From: Euptelea pleiosperma
Lineage: Eukaryota > Streptophyta > Magnoliopsida > Ranunculales > Eupteleaceae
Reading direction: 5' to 3'
DNA length: 64,000 nucleotides
NCBI GenBank assembly: GCA_035048495.1
Contig: CM068540.1
Span: forward strand, 14,616,829-14,680,828
The notes beneath the pieces are model-generated. The model was given only the letters and a program-made list of their open reading frames with translations, made no database searches and was not told the origin of the DNA. The translations under genes were made by a program, and so were the position numbers. Below, in pieces: positions 55,355-64,000 of the stretch; position 1 is the stretch's first letter, and every line of letters starts with the position of its first letter.

Positions 55355-55675
55355 TATAACCATTTTGGTGTACCCACATAGAAGATGAATCAATGGCTGA
55401 TTTTTGGCGAGGATGATCTCCTCACCATATAGATCACCCCAACAAAAATCAGCCCATTCTAAAATTTCTAACCCCATCAAATGTGGTTTCCAAGTTACAC
55501 GGTAAAAATAGGTGGTCCATAATTCTTCAACTTCTAAACCAGTCTACCAATATTGTAATGATTTGAATTTTTGTGAGGATGATGTCCTCACAATAGAGAT
55601 CATCCTCACCAAAAATCAGCCATTGATTCATCTTCTACATGGGTAAGCCAAATGGTTGTCCCCTGATCAAGGGAT
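55355..55675. mobile_element. MULE-type MITE, left end lost
   Basis: Paralogue of 24276-24610. The left GATCGGGGGACA terminus is missing and the element starts inside at ACCATTTTTTATAACC, right after ACTTATTAACCA. The right end GGTTGTCCCCTGATC is present. Confidence 0.65.
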
Positions 55676-55774
55676 CAAGGTATGACTTGACTCATTAAAT
55701 GCCTCTCTATTTTAATGCCAAAACCTGGGTTGCAGTACGCCATGAGGACATAGTATTAGCCACATGGCAAACAC

Positions 55775-55777
55775 TTA
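55775..55777. other. Empty target site of the Harbinger element
   Basis: AACACTTAGAGACC with a single TTA. The left paralogue has GGACACTTA-element-TTAGAGACC. This is the pre-insertion state. Confidence 0.85.
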
Positions 55778-56157
55778 GAGACCACTGACTGTATGGATAT
55801 GTTTGTCCCATCCCTATGTGGACCTATATATATACAAAATATCAGCTTGATTAGTCATTTTAAAACTTTTAATCTCGGTACCCCAAATAATACTTGAAAT
55901 CTACGGTTAAAAATCAACCCATTAAAATGACTCCAATCAAATCCTTAAAAAATCACTAAGCAAGTTCTTCCAGGCCCAACTAACACAACTAATGATTGGC
56001 CCACCCCTTAATGGACCTACACACTTTAAAATAAAAGCCTAATCGATCAGTGATTTCTAGATGTTAGATGTGAGCATTTTCTATCATAGGCTTTATGAAC
56101 ACGCCTGCGAATGAATTAAAGCCCATGATGAAAACTGCTCAAATCTAATGGCTAGGA

Positions 56158-56960
56158 ATTGAGAAGCCCCAAGGAGAAACTGCTAGTTCCTTGTGATCAT
56201 ATTGTAATTAAACCATTTCATGGGACTCGCTTATATCGAGTGCTAAGAATGCTCCCAGAATTTGGGGGTACCATCCAAGGCTATACAGCTAAAACCACAA
56301 AGGAAGTTGAACAACCTTCAACATCAACAGATCCTAATCCATTTACAAAATCGACTCAACAAGTAGTACATGGAGATAGTAACCCAAGCAGTGATAAACC
56401 ATTGAGTGGGAAGAAAGTCTTAGTGGCTAAAGATGTCGTGATCATACGCAAGGTGGCTGAGTTTTACTTATTCGCCTTGGTGCAACTATTTAATTTTGTG
56501 AGAATGGTGAAGAAGCTGCAAAACAAGTCTGTAAAGCTCTACAGGAAACTAATCAAAGGACATAAGGAACTTCAAAGATTCTTCCTCATGATTATATTTT
56601 CATAGATTGCGAGGTAAAATATAATTTTCATTTCTTTGACACTTGCATTAAAAGCTACATCCTCTATATGGCTTGTGTTATTCGTTAAATATGAAAACCT
56701 ATTGTCATCATAACCATAATGCATATGCATTATTGAGAGGTTGTACAACTGCATTTAGAAGTATACTATTCAAATATTTTTTATTCTTTCTCTTAGGAAA
56801 CAATTTTTGGGTCTTTAGTTTAGTATTTTATTGTTTTTCAGATGCCAATAATGAAAGGGTATGAAGCAACAACACAAATACGGATGGAAGAGACACATTA
56901 TGATGTTCACATTCCCATTATAGCACTAACAGCTCATGCAAAGGCTGAGGAAGCAACTAA
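56158..56960 (+). pseudogene. CKI1 3' pseudo-copy 1
   Basis: Covers the last ~455 bp of exon 6 (from GAGAAGCCCCAAGGAGAAAC), intron 6 (56614-56841) and the first ~119 bp of exon 7. One base lost in GAGTTTTACTTATTCGCC shifts the frame. The FMDCE codons read ATA for Met, and VED has become KD. It ends inside the receiver domain at GAAGCAACTAA, where hAT filler begins. Confidence 0.88.
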
Positions 56961-57290
56961 CGGCCGTTATTTTTCTGTTATAATGAAAATAACGACCGTT
57001 ATTTTCTAAAAAATTTGGTGAAAAAAATGGCTGTTATTTTTCGTTATTTTCCGTTATATTCCATTTTTTTCCGTTATTTTCCATTTTGAAATTTGAAATT
57101 CAAATTTTAAAATTCAAAATTTGAATTTCAGCGCCATTTTTTCTATTTTATTCGTTATTTTTGTTTTTTCTGTTATTTTTTGTTATTTTCTCAATTTTTT
57201 TCGTTTTTGCCCCTGAGCATTTTTTTTTTTGGTATAACGGAAAAAACGGTAACGCCCCCAGTCCGTTATACCGTTATAACGGTCCCCTTT
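56961..57290. mobile_element. hAT-derived filler 1 between CKI1 pseudo-copies
   Basis: CGGCCGTTATTTTTCTGTTA to AACGGTCCCCTTT. The element's outer AAGGTTTAAA ends are missing. The left joins exon 7 at CTAA and the right joins exon 6 at TTTAA|TATAGG, so both junctions share TAA. Confidence 0.75.
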
Positions 57291-58025
57291 AATATAGGAA
57301 CAAAATTAAAAGATGTTCCTATGAGTATCACAGATGAAATAGGTCATATATTGCCTCAACACATAAGGAAGTTAAACAACCTCCTACATCTACAGGTCCT
57401 AGTCCATTTACAAAATCGACTCAACAAGTAGTACATGGAGGTAGTAACCCAAGCAATGATAAACCATTGAGTGGGAAGAAAGTCTTAGTGGCTGAAGATG
57501 TCGTGATCTTACGCAAGGTGGCTGAGGTTTTTCTTAATCGCGTTGGTGCAACTATTTAATTTTGTGAGAATGGCGAAGTAGCTGCAAAACAAGTCTCTAA
57601 AGCTCTACAGGAAACTAATCAAAGGACACAAGGAACTTCAAAGATTCTTCCTTATCTTTATATTTTCATGGAGTGCGAGGTAAAATATAATTTTCATTTC
57701 TTTGACACTTACAATAAAAGCTGCATACTCTATATGGCTTGTGTTATTCGTTAAATATGAAAACTTGTTGTCATCATAACCATAATGCATATGCACTATT
57801 GAGAGGTTGTACAACTGCATTTAGAAGTATACTATTCAAATATTTATGATTCTTTCTCTTAGGAAACAATTTTTGGGTCTTTAGTTTAGTATTTTATTAT
57901 TTTCAGATGCCGATAATGAATGGGTACAAAGCAACAAGACAAATACGGATGGAAGAGAGACGTTACAATGTTCACATTCCCATTATAGCACTAACAGCAC
58001 ATGCAAAGGCTGAGGAAGCAACTAA
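57291..58025 (+). pseudogene. CKI1 3' pseudo-copy 2, internally deleted
   Basis: Starts AATATAGGAACAAAATTAAA (gene position ~47090). It skips from CATATATTGCCTC to GGAAGTTAAACAACC (about 300 bp of exon 6 missing), then continues through intron 6 to exon 7 and ends GAGGAAGCAACTAA. A stop occurs at ACTATTTAATTTTGTG. Confidence 0.88.
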
Positions 58026-58324
58026 CAGCCATTATTTTTTGTTATTTTTCCGTTAAAACAAAAATAAGGATCGTTATTTTTTGGAAAATTTTGTGAAAAA
58101 AATGGCGTTATTTTAATTTTTTCCGTTATTTTTCATTATTTTCCATTATATTTCGTTATTTTCCAATTTTGAAATTTTATTTTTTCCGTTATTTTTCGTT
58201 ATTTTCATTTTTTTTATGTTATTTTCGCTTTTTTCTTTGTTTTTGCCCTTGAGCGTTTTTTTTCATTATAACGGAAAAAATGATAACGCCCCCAGTCCAT
58301 TATACCATTATAACGGTTCCCTTT
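58026..58324. mobile_element. hAT-derived filler 2
   Basis: CAGCCATTATTTTTTGTTAT to AACGGTTCCCTTT. Same arrangement as filler 1, which gives a copy-to-copy period of 1034 bp (57291 to 58325). Confidence 0.72.
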
Positions 58325-59367
58325 AATATAGGAACAAAATTAAAAGATGTTCCTATGAGTATCACTGATGAAATGGGTCATATATTGCCTCTCCCCAGAA
58401 TGACAAGTTCTAGAAGTACATTGAGTTGAATACTAATCGTAATCGATGTTGGTGCTGGACCTTTCTAAGAGATGTGTTCTATTGTCGCTAATTTTAGTAG
58501 AGATCTCCATGATTCTGAATGTAAGGTTGTTTGGTTAGACAACCCTATTACTTCTAGCATGGAACCGAGAAGCCCTAAGGAGAAAATGCTAGTTCCTTGC
58601 GATCACATTGTAATTAAACCATTTCATGGGACTCGCTTATATCGAGTGCTAAGAATGCTACCAGAATTTGGTGGTACCATCTAAGGCTATGCTGCTAAAA
58701 CCACAAAGGAAGTTGAACAACCTTCTACATCTACAGATCCTAGTCTATTTACAAAATCGACTCAATAAGTAGTACATGGAGGTAGTAACCCAAGCAGTGA
58801 TAAACCATTGAGTGGGAAGAAAGTCCTAATGCCTGAAGATGTCGTGATCTTACAGAAGGTGGCTGAGGTTTTACTTAATCGCCTTGGTGAAACTATTTAA
58901 TTTCATGAGATTGGGGAAGCAGCTGCAAAACAAGTCTCTAAAGCTCTACAGGAAACTAATCAAAGGACACAAAGAACTTCAAAGATTCTTCCTTATGATT
59001 ATATTTTCATGGATTGCGAGGTAAAATATAATTTTCATTTCTTTGACACTCGCATTAAAAGCTGCATCCTCTATATGCCTTGTGTTATTCGTTAAATATG
59101 AAAATCTGTTGTCATCATAACCATAATGCATATGCACTATTGAGAGGTTGTGCAACTGCATTTAGAAGTATACTATTCAAATATTTATGCTTCTTTCTCT
59201 TAGGAAACAATTTTTGGGTCTTTAGTTTAGTATTTTATTATTTTTCAGATGCCGATAATGAAAGGGTATGAAGCAACAACACAAATACGGATGGTAGATA
59301 GACAGTATGATGTTCACATTCCCATTATAGCACTAACAGCTCATGCAGCGGCTGAGGAAGCAACTAA
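58325..59367 (+). pseudogene. CKI1 3' pseudo-copy 3
   Basis: The fullest of the truncated copies: exon 6 from ~47090, intron 6, exon 7 to GAAGCAACTAA. Stops by substitution: GAGTTGAATACT, TTTCTAAGAG, GGTACCATCTAAGGC and CTCAATAAGTAG. The receiver reads GTATGAAGCAACAACACAAA. Confidence 0.88.
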
Positions 59368-59584
59368 CGGCCGTTATTTTTCTATTATAATGAAAATAGC
59401 GACCGTTATTTTCTAAAAACTTTGGTGAAAAAAACGGTTGTCATTTTTTGTTATTTTCCGTTATATTCCATTTTTTCTGTTATTTTCCATTTTTTAAATT
59501 TGAAATTCAAAATTTGAATTTCAGCGCCATTTTTTCTATTTTTTTTCCGTAATTTCTGTTTTTTCTGTTATATTTTCATAGTAG
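59368..59584. mobile_element. hAT-derived filler 3, truncated
   Basis: CGGCCGTTATTTTTCTATTA to TTTTCTGTTATATTTTCATA, then an abrupt join to exon 6 at TTCCAAAGATTCTTCC. It lacks the right end seen in fillers 1 and 2. Confidence 0.65.
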
Positions 59585-59982
59585 TTCCAAAGATTCTTCC
59601 TTATGATTATATTTTCATGGATTGCAAGGTAAAATATAATTTTCATTTCTTTGACACTTCCATTAAAGCTGCATCCTCTATATGGCTTGTGTTATTCAAA
59701 TATTTATGATTCTTTCTCTTAGGAAACAATTTTTGGGTCTTTAGTTTAGTGTTTTATTATTTTCAGATGCCAATGATGAATGAGTATGAAGCAACAAGAC
59801 AAATACGGATGGAAGAGAGACAATATGATGTTCAAGTTCCCATTATAGCACTAATAGCTCATGCAGCGGCTGAGGAAGCAACTAAATCCATGCAGGCTGG
59901 AATGGATTTCCATTTAATTAAACCACTAAAAGTGGACCAGCTTTTGGATGCCATCCGTTTGATCCATAGTAATGAAAACTAG
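59585..59982 (+). pseudogene. CKI1 3' pseudo-copy 4 with complete exon 7
   Basis: A short exon 6 tail (TTCTTCCTTATGATTATATT, ATGGATTGCAAG), a shortened intron 6, then exon 7 (59767-59982) open to the normal stop. Substitutions include LTAH to LIAH and LTKP to LIKP; the Lys is kept. It runs into the second copy of the 3' flank, so it is the original end of the duplicated gene. Confidence 0.88.
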
Positions 59983-61938
59983 TGAATTATTTCTCATATT
60001 TCTATTCATAATATGAGATAACAGTAACCATTAATAGTAATTTGTACCTTAAAAACAATTACGTGGATGAAAGATTTTGAAAGAGTTAAATTTAGTGTTT
60101 TTAATGAATCAGGACTCTAGCAGGCAAAAACTCTGTTTATCCTAAAACATCTGATAAAAATAGATACATTACTCGGAGGTCTTAGGAAAATTAATTACTA
60201 TTTCAAACATTTACAGGCAAGAATCATTTCTAGAAAACTTTACTGAAGGCAACCATACAGGACCTCAGTGTAGAAAATCTTGTCCTCATAAGAAATGTGT
60301 TAACCTTGATACTCATAATGAAATGTTGAAGATACTATATACAGAGGTAGCCATGTTGTTTGATCTTCAATCAATGATGTGTTTTCTTATTATTTCATAA
60401 TTTTTCTTTATTTTATCTTTCATCTCAGGATCCAACAGTTATGCAGATCTATGGTTAATGTAGTAGTTTATTATTTTTCTCTCCTTGAGGAGTAAGTAGG
60501 GTCTCTTTGTTTAGGGTCAGACCTGTCAAAGATAGAATATTCTATCTTGATTAACAGATTTATATTAATGATATTTATGTGTAGGTTGTGTTTGGTAACA
60601 AGTTTTTGTTGCTTGCCGAGATTTTACCCGACAAGTAAAAATCGGTAGTTTTGGAATCCATTATAGATTATGGAAAAGCACTAGAAACATTACTTGCACT
60701 CTTTAAATCAAGTTCAAGCCAAATATAATATATTATTACCTCGGATCAAAAGGCAGCTGCTCATGTAACCAAGCCCCTCCCCACTATATGGTGGAATGCC
60801 ACTTATTTTCATTCTGCTGTACGATAAATGGAGATTCCATGTACATACTTATGGAATATTTGTTTGGAACTACTATGTTTTGGCAAATAATTGCCTAAAC
60901 CCTTCATTCTCTCAATAGGAGGTTGTCAAGGGGCATAGACAAAATATACCTTGAATCGTTTTGATTTATTGCAGATTCCACCCTTTGATAATAGCTCATC
61001 CACCACAAATAACAAAATATAACTGTTAGAATATTTTAATTCGTTGTAGATTCCACCTGACGGTGACGGGATGCAACGACACAGGCATAATCCTAGAATT
61101 CTTAAAATTCAAAATATCATTTTTGCATTAATTAATTTTTAGATAATTTTAATTTTATGTTAGATTTTAGAGTTTTAAAAAGAAAAAAAATAATATTTAT
61201 AAAAAAACAATGATATGAGAATGAATCATTAAATTATGATTATATTAATATTGTAGTAAAATAATTTCAATAATCTTAATGTTGTAGATAACCTCTACAT
61301 AGTTTTTAATTGAATTATCTTTATGTATGATCATTTATTGTTGGGATTATCATTCATTGATATCTATTTTCAATCATTATGTATAATTATTTTTCAGTTA
61401 TATTTCTTATTTGGATATTCAGTTATTTTTTATTTAATGCTTAGGAGGTTCGTATTTATCAACTCACGCTACAAATTTATGATGTGTGTTGGGTATTCGT
61501 TCTCGATCACACATCGGGATCTGTGTTGACACCAAATGTGCTGGACCCAGTCGCAGGGTGTGACACTAAAATAATTGATATTTGGCCCAATGCTTAATAA
61601 ACCTACACACTCAAAATTACCCAGATTAGCGATTTCTAGATTTGGATGTGAGCACACGTTTATGGATTAATTAGTTAAAGCCCATTATGAAAAATGTTTA
61701 AATATAATGGCTCTGAATTACTGATTAAGCAGATTTTTAGTGAATATGTCCATCAAATGGTGGGCAAAACATTCATGGTATCAGTGGGCCCGAAAGAGTG
61801 TGAAACGTCCTAACAAAAGATTTCTACCCTACCCTTCTATTTTAGGTAGGCATTTCTTCTATACACATTAATAGCAAAGTTTTATCCTGAACACAGCTAG
61901 TCAGAGCAGCTACAATTATTGACGAGGCACCTCAACAC
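59983..61938 (+). repeat. CKI1 3' flank, second copy (SD3)
   Basis: Collinear with 48229-50136, with small indels. One ~75-bp segment (60405-60480, around CTCAGGATCCAACAGTTATG) is present here and absent in the first copy, flanked by short ATTTTTCT repeats. It continues through a short SD2-start-like piece to ~62110. No gene. Confidence 0.85.
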
Positions 61939-62114
61939 TTGACAAGTACCCCTATTTTATATTTTTGAAATTTAAACATTTTCAGAAAAACAAATATTTC
62001 AATGTAGCACGTCGTTCCAATGCTAAAACTAAGATGTTCTTTGAAAATATTGTGGAGAACTTGTGGTAGGAATCTCAATAACAATCAATAGAAAACAGTG
62101 TTATCAGTGGCAAG

Positions 62115-62422
62115 GTTTAAAAGGGGCGTTATCGTTTTTTTCGTTGTAACGAATTGTAACGTTTAGGGGCACAAGCGGAAAATTATGGGAAAAAAAAACT
62201 ACGCTAAAATTCAAAATTCAAAATTTGAATTTCAAATTTTCACTAAATAAATAATGGAAAATTTCACAAAAAATAACGGTCATTATTTTCATTATAACGG
62301 AAAAATGATGGAAAATAATGGCAGTTATAACGAAAGTAACGACCATTATTTCCTAAGTGTTTAAACGGTACATAACGTAACAGGGGAGATCCGAATCTGT
62401 TATAACGGCCTTTTTTAAACCA
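62115..62422. mobile_element. hAT-type MITE
   Basis: CAAGGTTTAAAAGGGGCGTT to ATAACGGCCTTTTTTAAACC. Full-length counterpart of the fragments at 17623 and 50301, each preceded by GTTATCAG(T/G)GG. Confidence 0.6.
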
Positions 62423-62944
62423 TATTGAGGGGTACTTGTCAATTGTTGACGCGCTAATGAAAAGTCAAATTAAAGATATAGAAGACGGGAGACCGAGTCA
62501 CTTTTAATACCCAAAAGCTTGCTTCACAAGGAACTAACATTATAATATTATGTTTACAAGAGAAAAATGGCACCCTAACGCGTGCAATTCTGATTGGGTG
62601 GCTACCATCATAAGTATAATTAATGCTGATAGCCCATCCAATCAGATTAGCGCACCCACGCACTCAAAACGGGACAAATCTAGTCTGCAACCATTTCCAG
62701 ACTTAAAAGTATGTAAACATCGTATCCACCATTGAATGCTCATTGAAAAACATGTTCTTAATTCATAAAATGTATTTTTTTTAAAGGGTCGGGCTCCGTT
62801 GACAGATCCAAAATGACAAGGACACAATATAAGCAAGCTGGTACACTGTTACAGGACTGACCGTACGGATGTTTTTCCTATCCCATGGTGGACCTACAAA
62901 CCCAAAACCAGCCTAATTAGTGATTTATAAGCGTTGCATCTTTG
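62423..62944. other. Third, diverged copy of the small-gene upstream region
   Basis: CCCAAAAGCTTGCTTCACAA, AATGGCACCCTAACGCGTGC and GATTAGCGCACCCACGCACT resemble 21300-21440 and 54206-54335, the DNA upstream of the MGC gene, but no MGC reading frame follows. 62830-62940 is dispersed repeat. Confidence 0.4.
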
Positions 62945-63083
62945 AAGTGTTTTATTGATTTCAGATGCCGATAATGAATGGATATGAAGCAACAAGACAA
63001 ATACGGATGGAAGAGAGACAGTATGATGTTCACATTCCCATTATAGCACTAATAGCTCATGCGGCAACTGAGGAAGCAACTAA
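62945..63083 (+). pseudogene. CKI1 3' pseudo-copy 5, exon 7 fragment
   Basis: GTGTTTTATTGATTTCAG|ATG and exon 7 to GAGGAAGCAACTAA, ending at the same base as copies 1-3. LTAH reads LIAH, as in copy 4. Exon 6 is absent. Confidence 0.85.
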
Positions 63084-63867
63084 CGGCCGTTATTTTTACG
63101 TTATAACGAAAATGACGACCGTTATTTTCTGGAAAATTTTGAGAAAAAAACGACTGTTAGGGCCTATTTGGTAACGCACCGCGGCGGGCAAATAAAATAT
63201 TTAGCCGCGCAAATATTCGCCCAGCTGTGTTTGGCAGCCACCCGCCCTTGGCGAATATTTAGCCGGGCCCACATATTTGCCCTCCGTGGCGGAAAAACAT
63301 TTGATCACCCCCCCCACCCTATGAAAATATTTTCACGCCGATTATGCCTTGGTGAGAAAATTTTATTTTCTCGCCGGAAAATCACTATTTTCAATAAAAA
63401 TTAATTTTTAATATATAAAAAAGATAAAAATGAATTCTTTTTTATTTTTTGACATAATATGTGGTTCCCGCACTGACCCAACCTATTTTTGACTTACTTT
63501 GATATGTGGGACCCACTCAAATTGAAAGAAAATGAAGTAAGCTGAAGTGAGCTAGCTCGTACACGTACCAAACATTGTTAAATATTGCTAGGAGAAAATA
63601 TATAGCCAAGATAATATTCGCCTGGCAAAATATTCATCGTCGGAACTCTTTTTCTCACGTACCAAACAGGCCCAAATTTTCATTTTTTTTCGTTATATTC
63701 CATTTTTTTACGTTATTTCCATTTTTTATGTTATTTTCCGCTATTTCCCTTATTTTTCGTTATTTTCTCATTTTTTTTCCATTTTTGCCCTAAGCATTTT
63801 TTTTTTCGTTATAACGGAAAAAATGGTAACGCCCTGAGTCCGTTATACCGTTATAACTGTCCACTTT
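63084..63867. mobile_element. hAT-derived filler 4, with a nested insertion
   Basis: CGGCCGTTATTTTTACGTTA at the left and ACCGTTATAACTGTCCACTTT at the right. It is split by the element at 63160-63673. Same TAA junctions as fillers 1 and 2. Confidence 0.7.
63160..63673. mobile_element. TIR element nested in the hAT filler
   Basis: GGGCCTATTTGGTAACG at the left, CACGTACCAAACAGGCCC at the right. The interior has CGGCGGGCAAATA and GCGAATATTTAGCCGGG motifs and TCTCGCCGGAAAAT. No clear target duplication (TTA versus AAA), so class is left open. Non-coding. Confidence 0.6.
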
Positions 63868-64000
63868 AATTTGGGAACAAAATTAAAAGATGTTCCTATG
63901 AGTATCACATATGAAATGGGTCATATATTGCCTCTCCACAGAATGACAAGTTGTAGAAGTACATTGAGTTGCATACTAATCATGATTGATGTTGGTGCTG
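63868..64000 (+). pseudogene. CKI1 3' pseudo-copy 6, runs off the window
   Basis: AATTTGGGAACAAAATTAAA onward, matching gene positions ~47090-47220 (MSIT, then MGHILPLHRMTS). It starts at the same base as copies 2 and 3. The amplification therefore continues beyond 64 kb. Confidence 0.85.

Larger units (their letters stand above)
50137..56157 (+). repeat. Segmental duplication SD2, right copy
   Basis: Collinear with 17445-26435. It is shorter because it lacks the Harbinger element, the MULE at 23365, the hAT at 22280 and a ~260-bp stretch. It carries an extra ~510-bp tandem duplication. At 56157 it passes directly into a CKI1 exon 6 fragment (TAGGAATTGAGAAGCCCC). Confidence 0.9.

Noticed and set aside
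56159..56605. Pseudo-copy 1 as a functional separate receiver protein
   Set aside because: Frameshift in exon 6, loss of the acidic pair and truncation within exon 7.
1..64000. CRISPR array or bacterial-type operon
   Set aside because: The tandem repeats are ~46 bp, ~160 bp or ~1.1 kb without spacers, and all gene structures are eukaryotic with introns.

Overview
The window is nuclear DNA of a flowering plant. The evidence is AT-rich intergenic sequence, GT-AG introns, a seven-exon CKI1-type histidine kinase, plant-specific MSH7 pseudogene exons, a plant Ty1/Copia element primed by initiator Met-tRNA, and dense hAT, MULE, Harbinger, SINE and LINE debris. The many dispersed repeats carrying a 'caatcagcctgattagtgatttct' style motif made me think of a magnoliid, but nothing here proves the clade.

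Layout. 0.35-1.5 kb: minus-strand MSH7 pseudogene split by a hAT MITE. 2.4-12.5 kb: nine tandem ~1.11 kb units, each with a TATA-like box, a CT-rich/GAA leader, a 67-bp intron-like segment and a hairpin, and with a 3-unit higher-order repeat. 12.5-15.5 kb: hAT and dispersed repeats plus one isolated exon-like start. 15.5-26.4 kb: left copy of two segmental duplications (SD1, SD2), including a 55-codon MGC-starting small gene. 26.9-31.35 kb: broken minus-strand Copia element. 31.5-36.3 kb: ~160-bp repeats, second MSH7 fragment, MITEs. 36.3-39.5 kb: three chimeric ~1.08 kb leader units. 39.2-41.1 kb: right copy of SD1. 41.8-48.2 kb: the one large intact gene, CKI1-like (1092 aa by my exon model). 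48.2-50.1 kb: its 3' flank. 50.1-56.2 kb: right copy of SD2. 56.2-64 kb: a tandem series of broken CKI1 3' ends separated by hAT-derived filler, with a second copy of the 3' flank (60-62 kb), running off the window edge.

Functionally, only the CKI1-like kinase and perhaps the duplicated small MGC gene look able to make protein. The rest records a locus repeatedly copied and trimmed. SD1 and SD2 are adjacent on the left but separated by the kinase gene on the right, so the left paralogue has lost (or never had) about 9 kb containing CKI1. Paralogous empty and filled sites let several insertions and deletions be ordered relative to the duplication. All coordinates were read by eye; repeat identities are qualitative, not computed.
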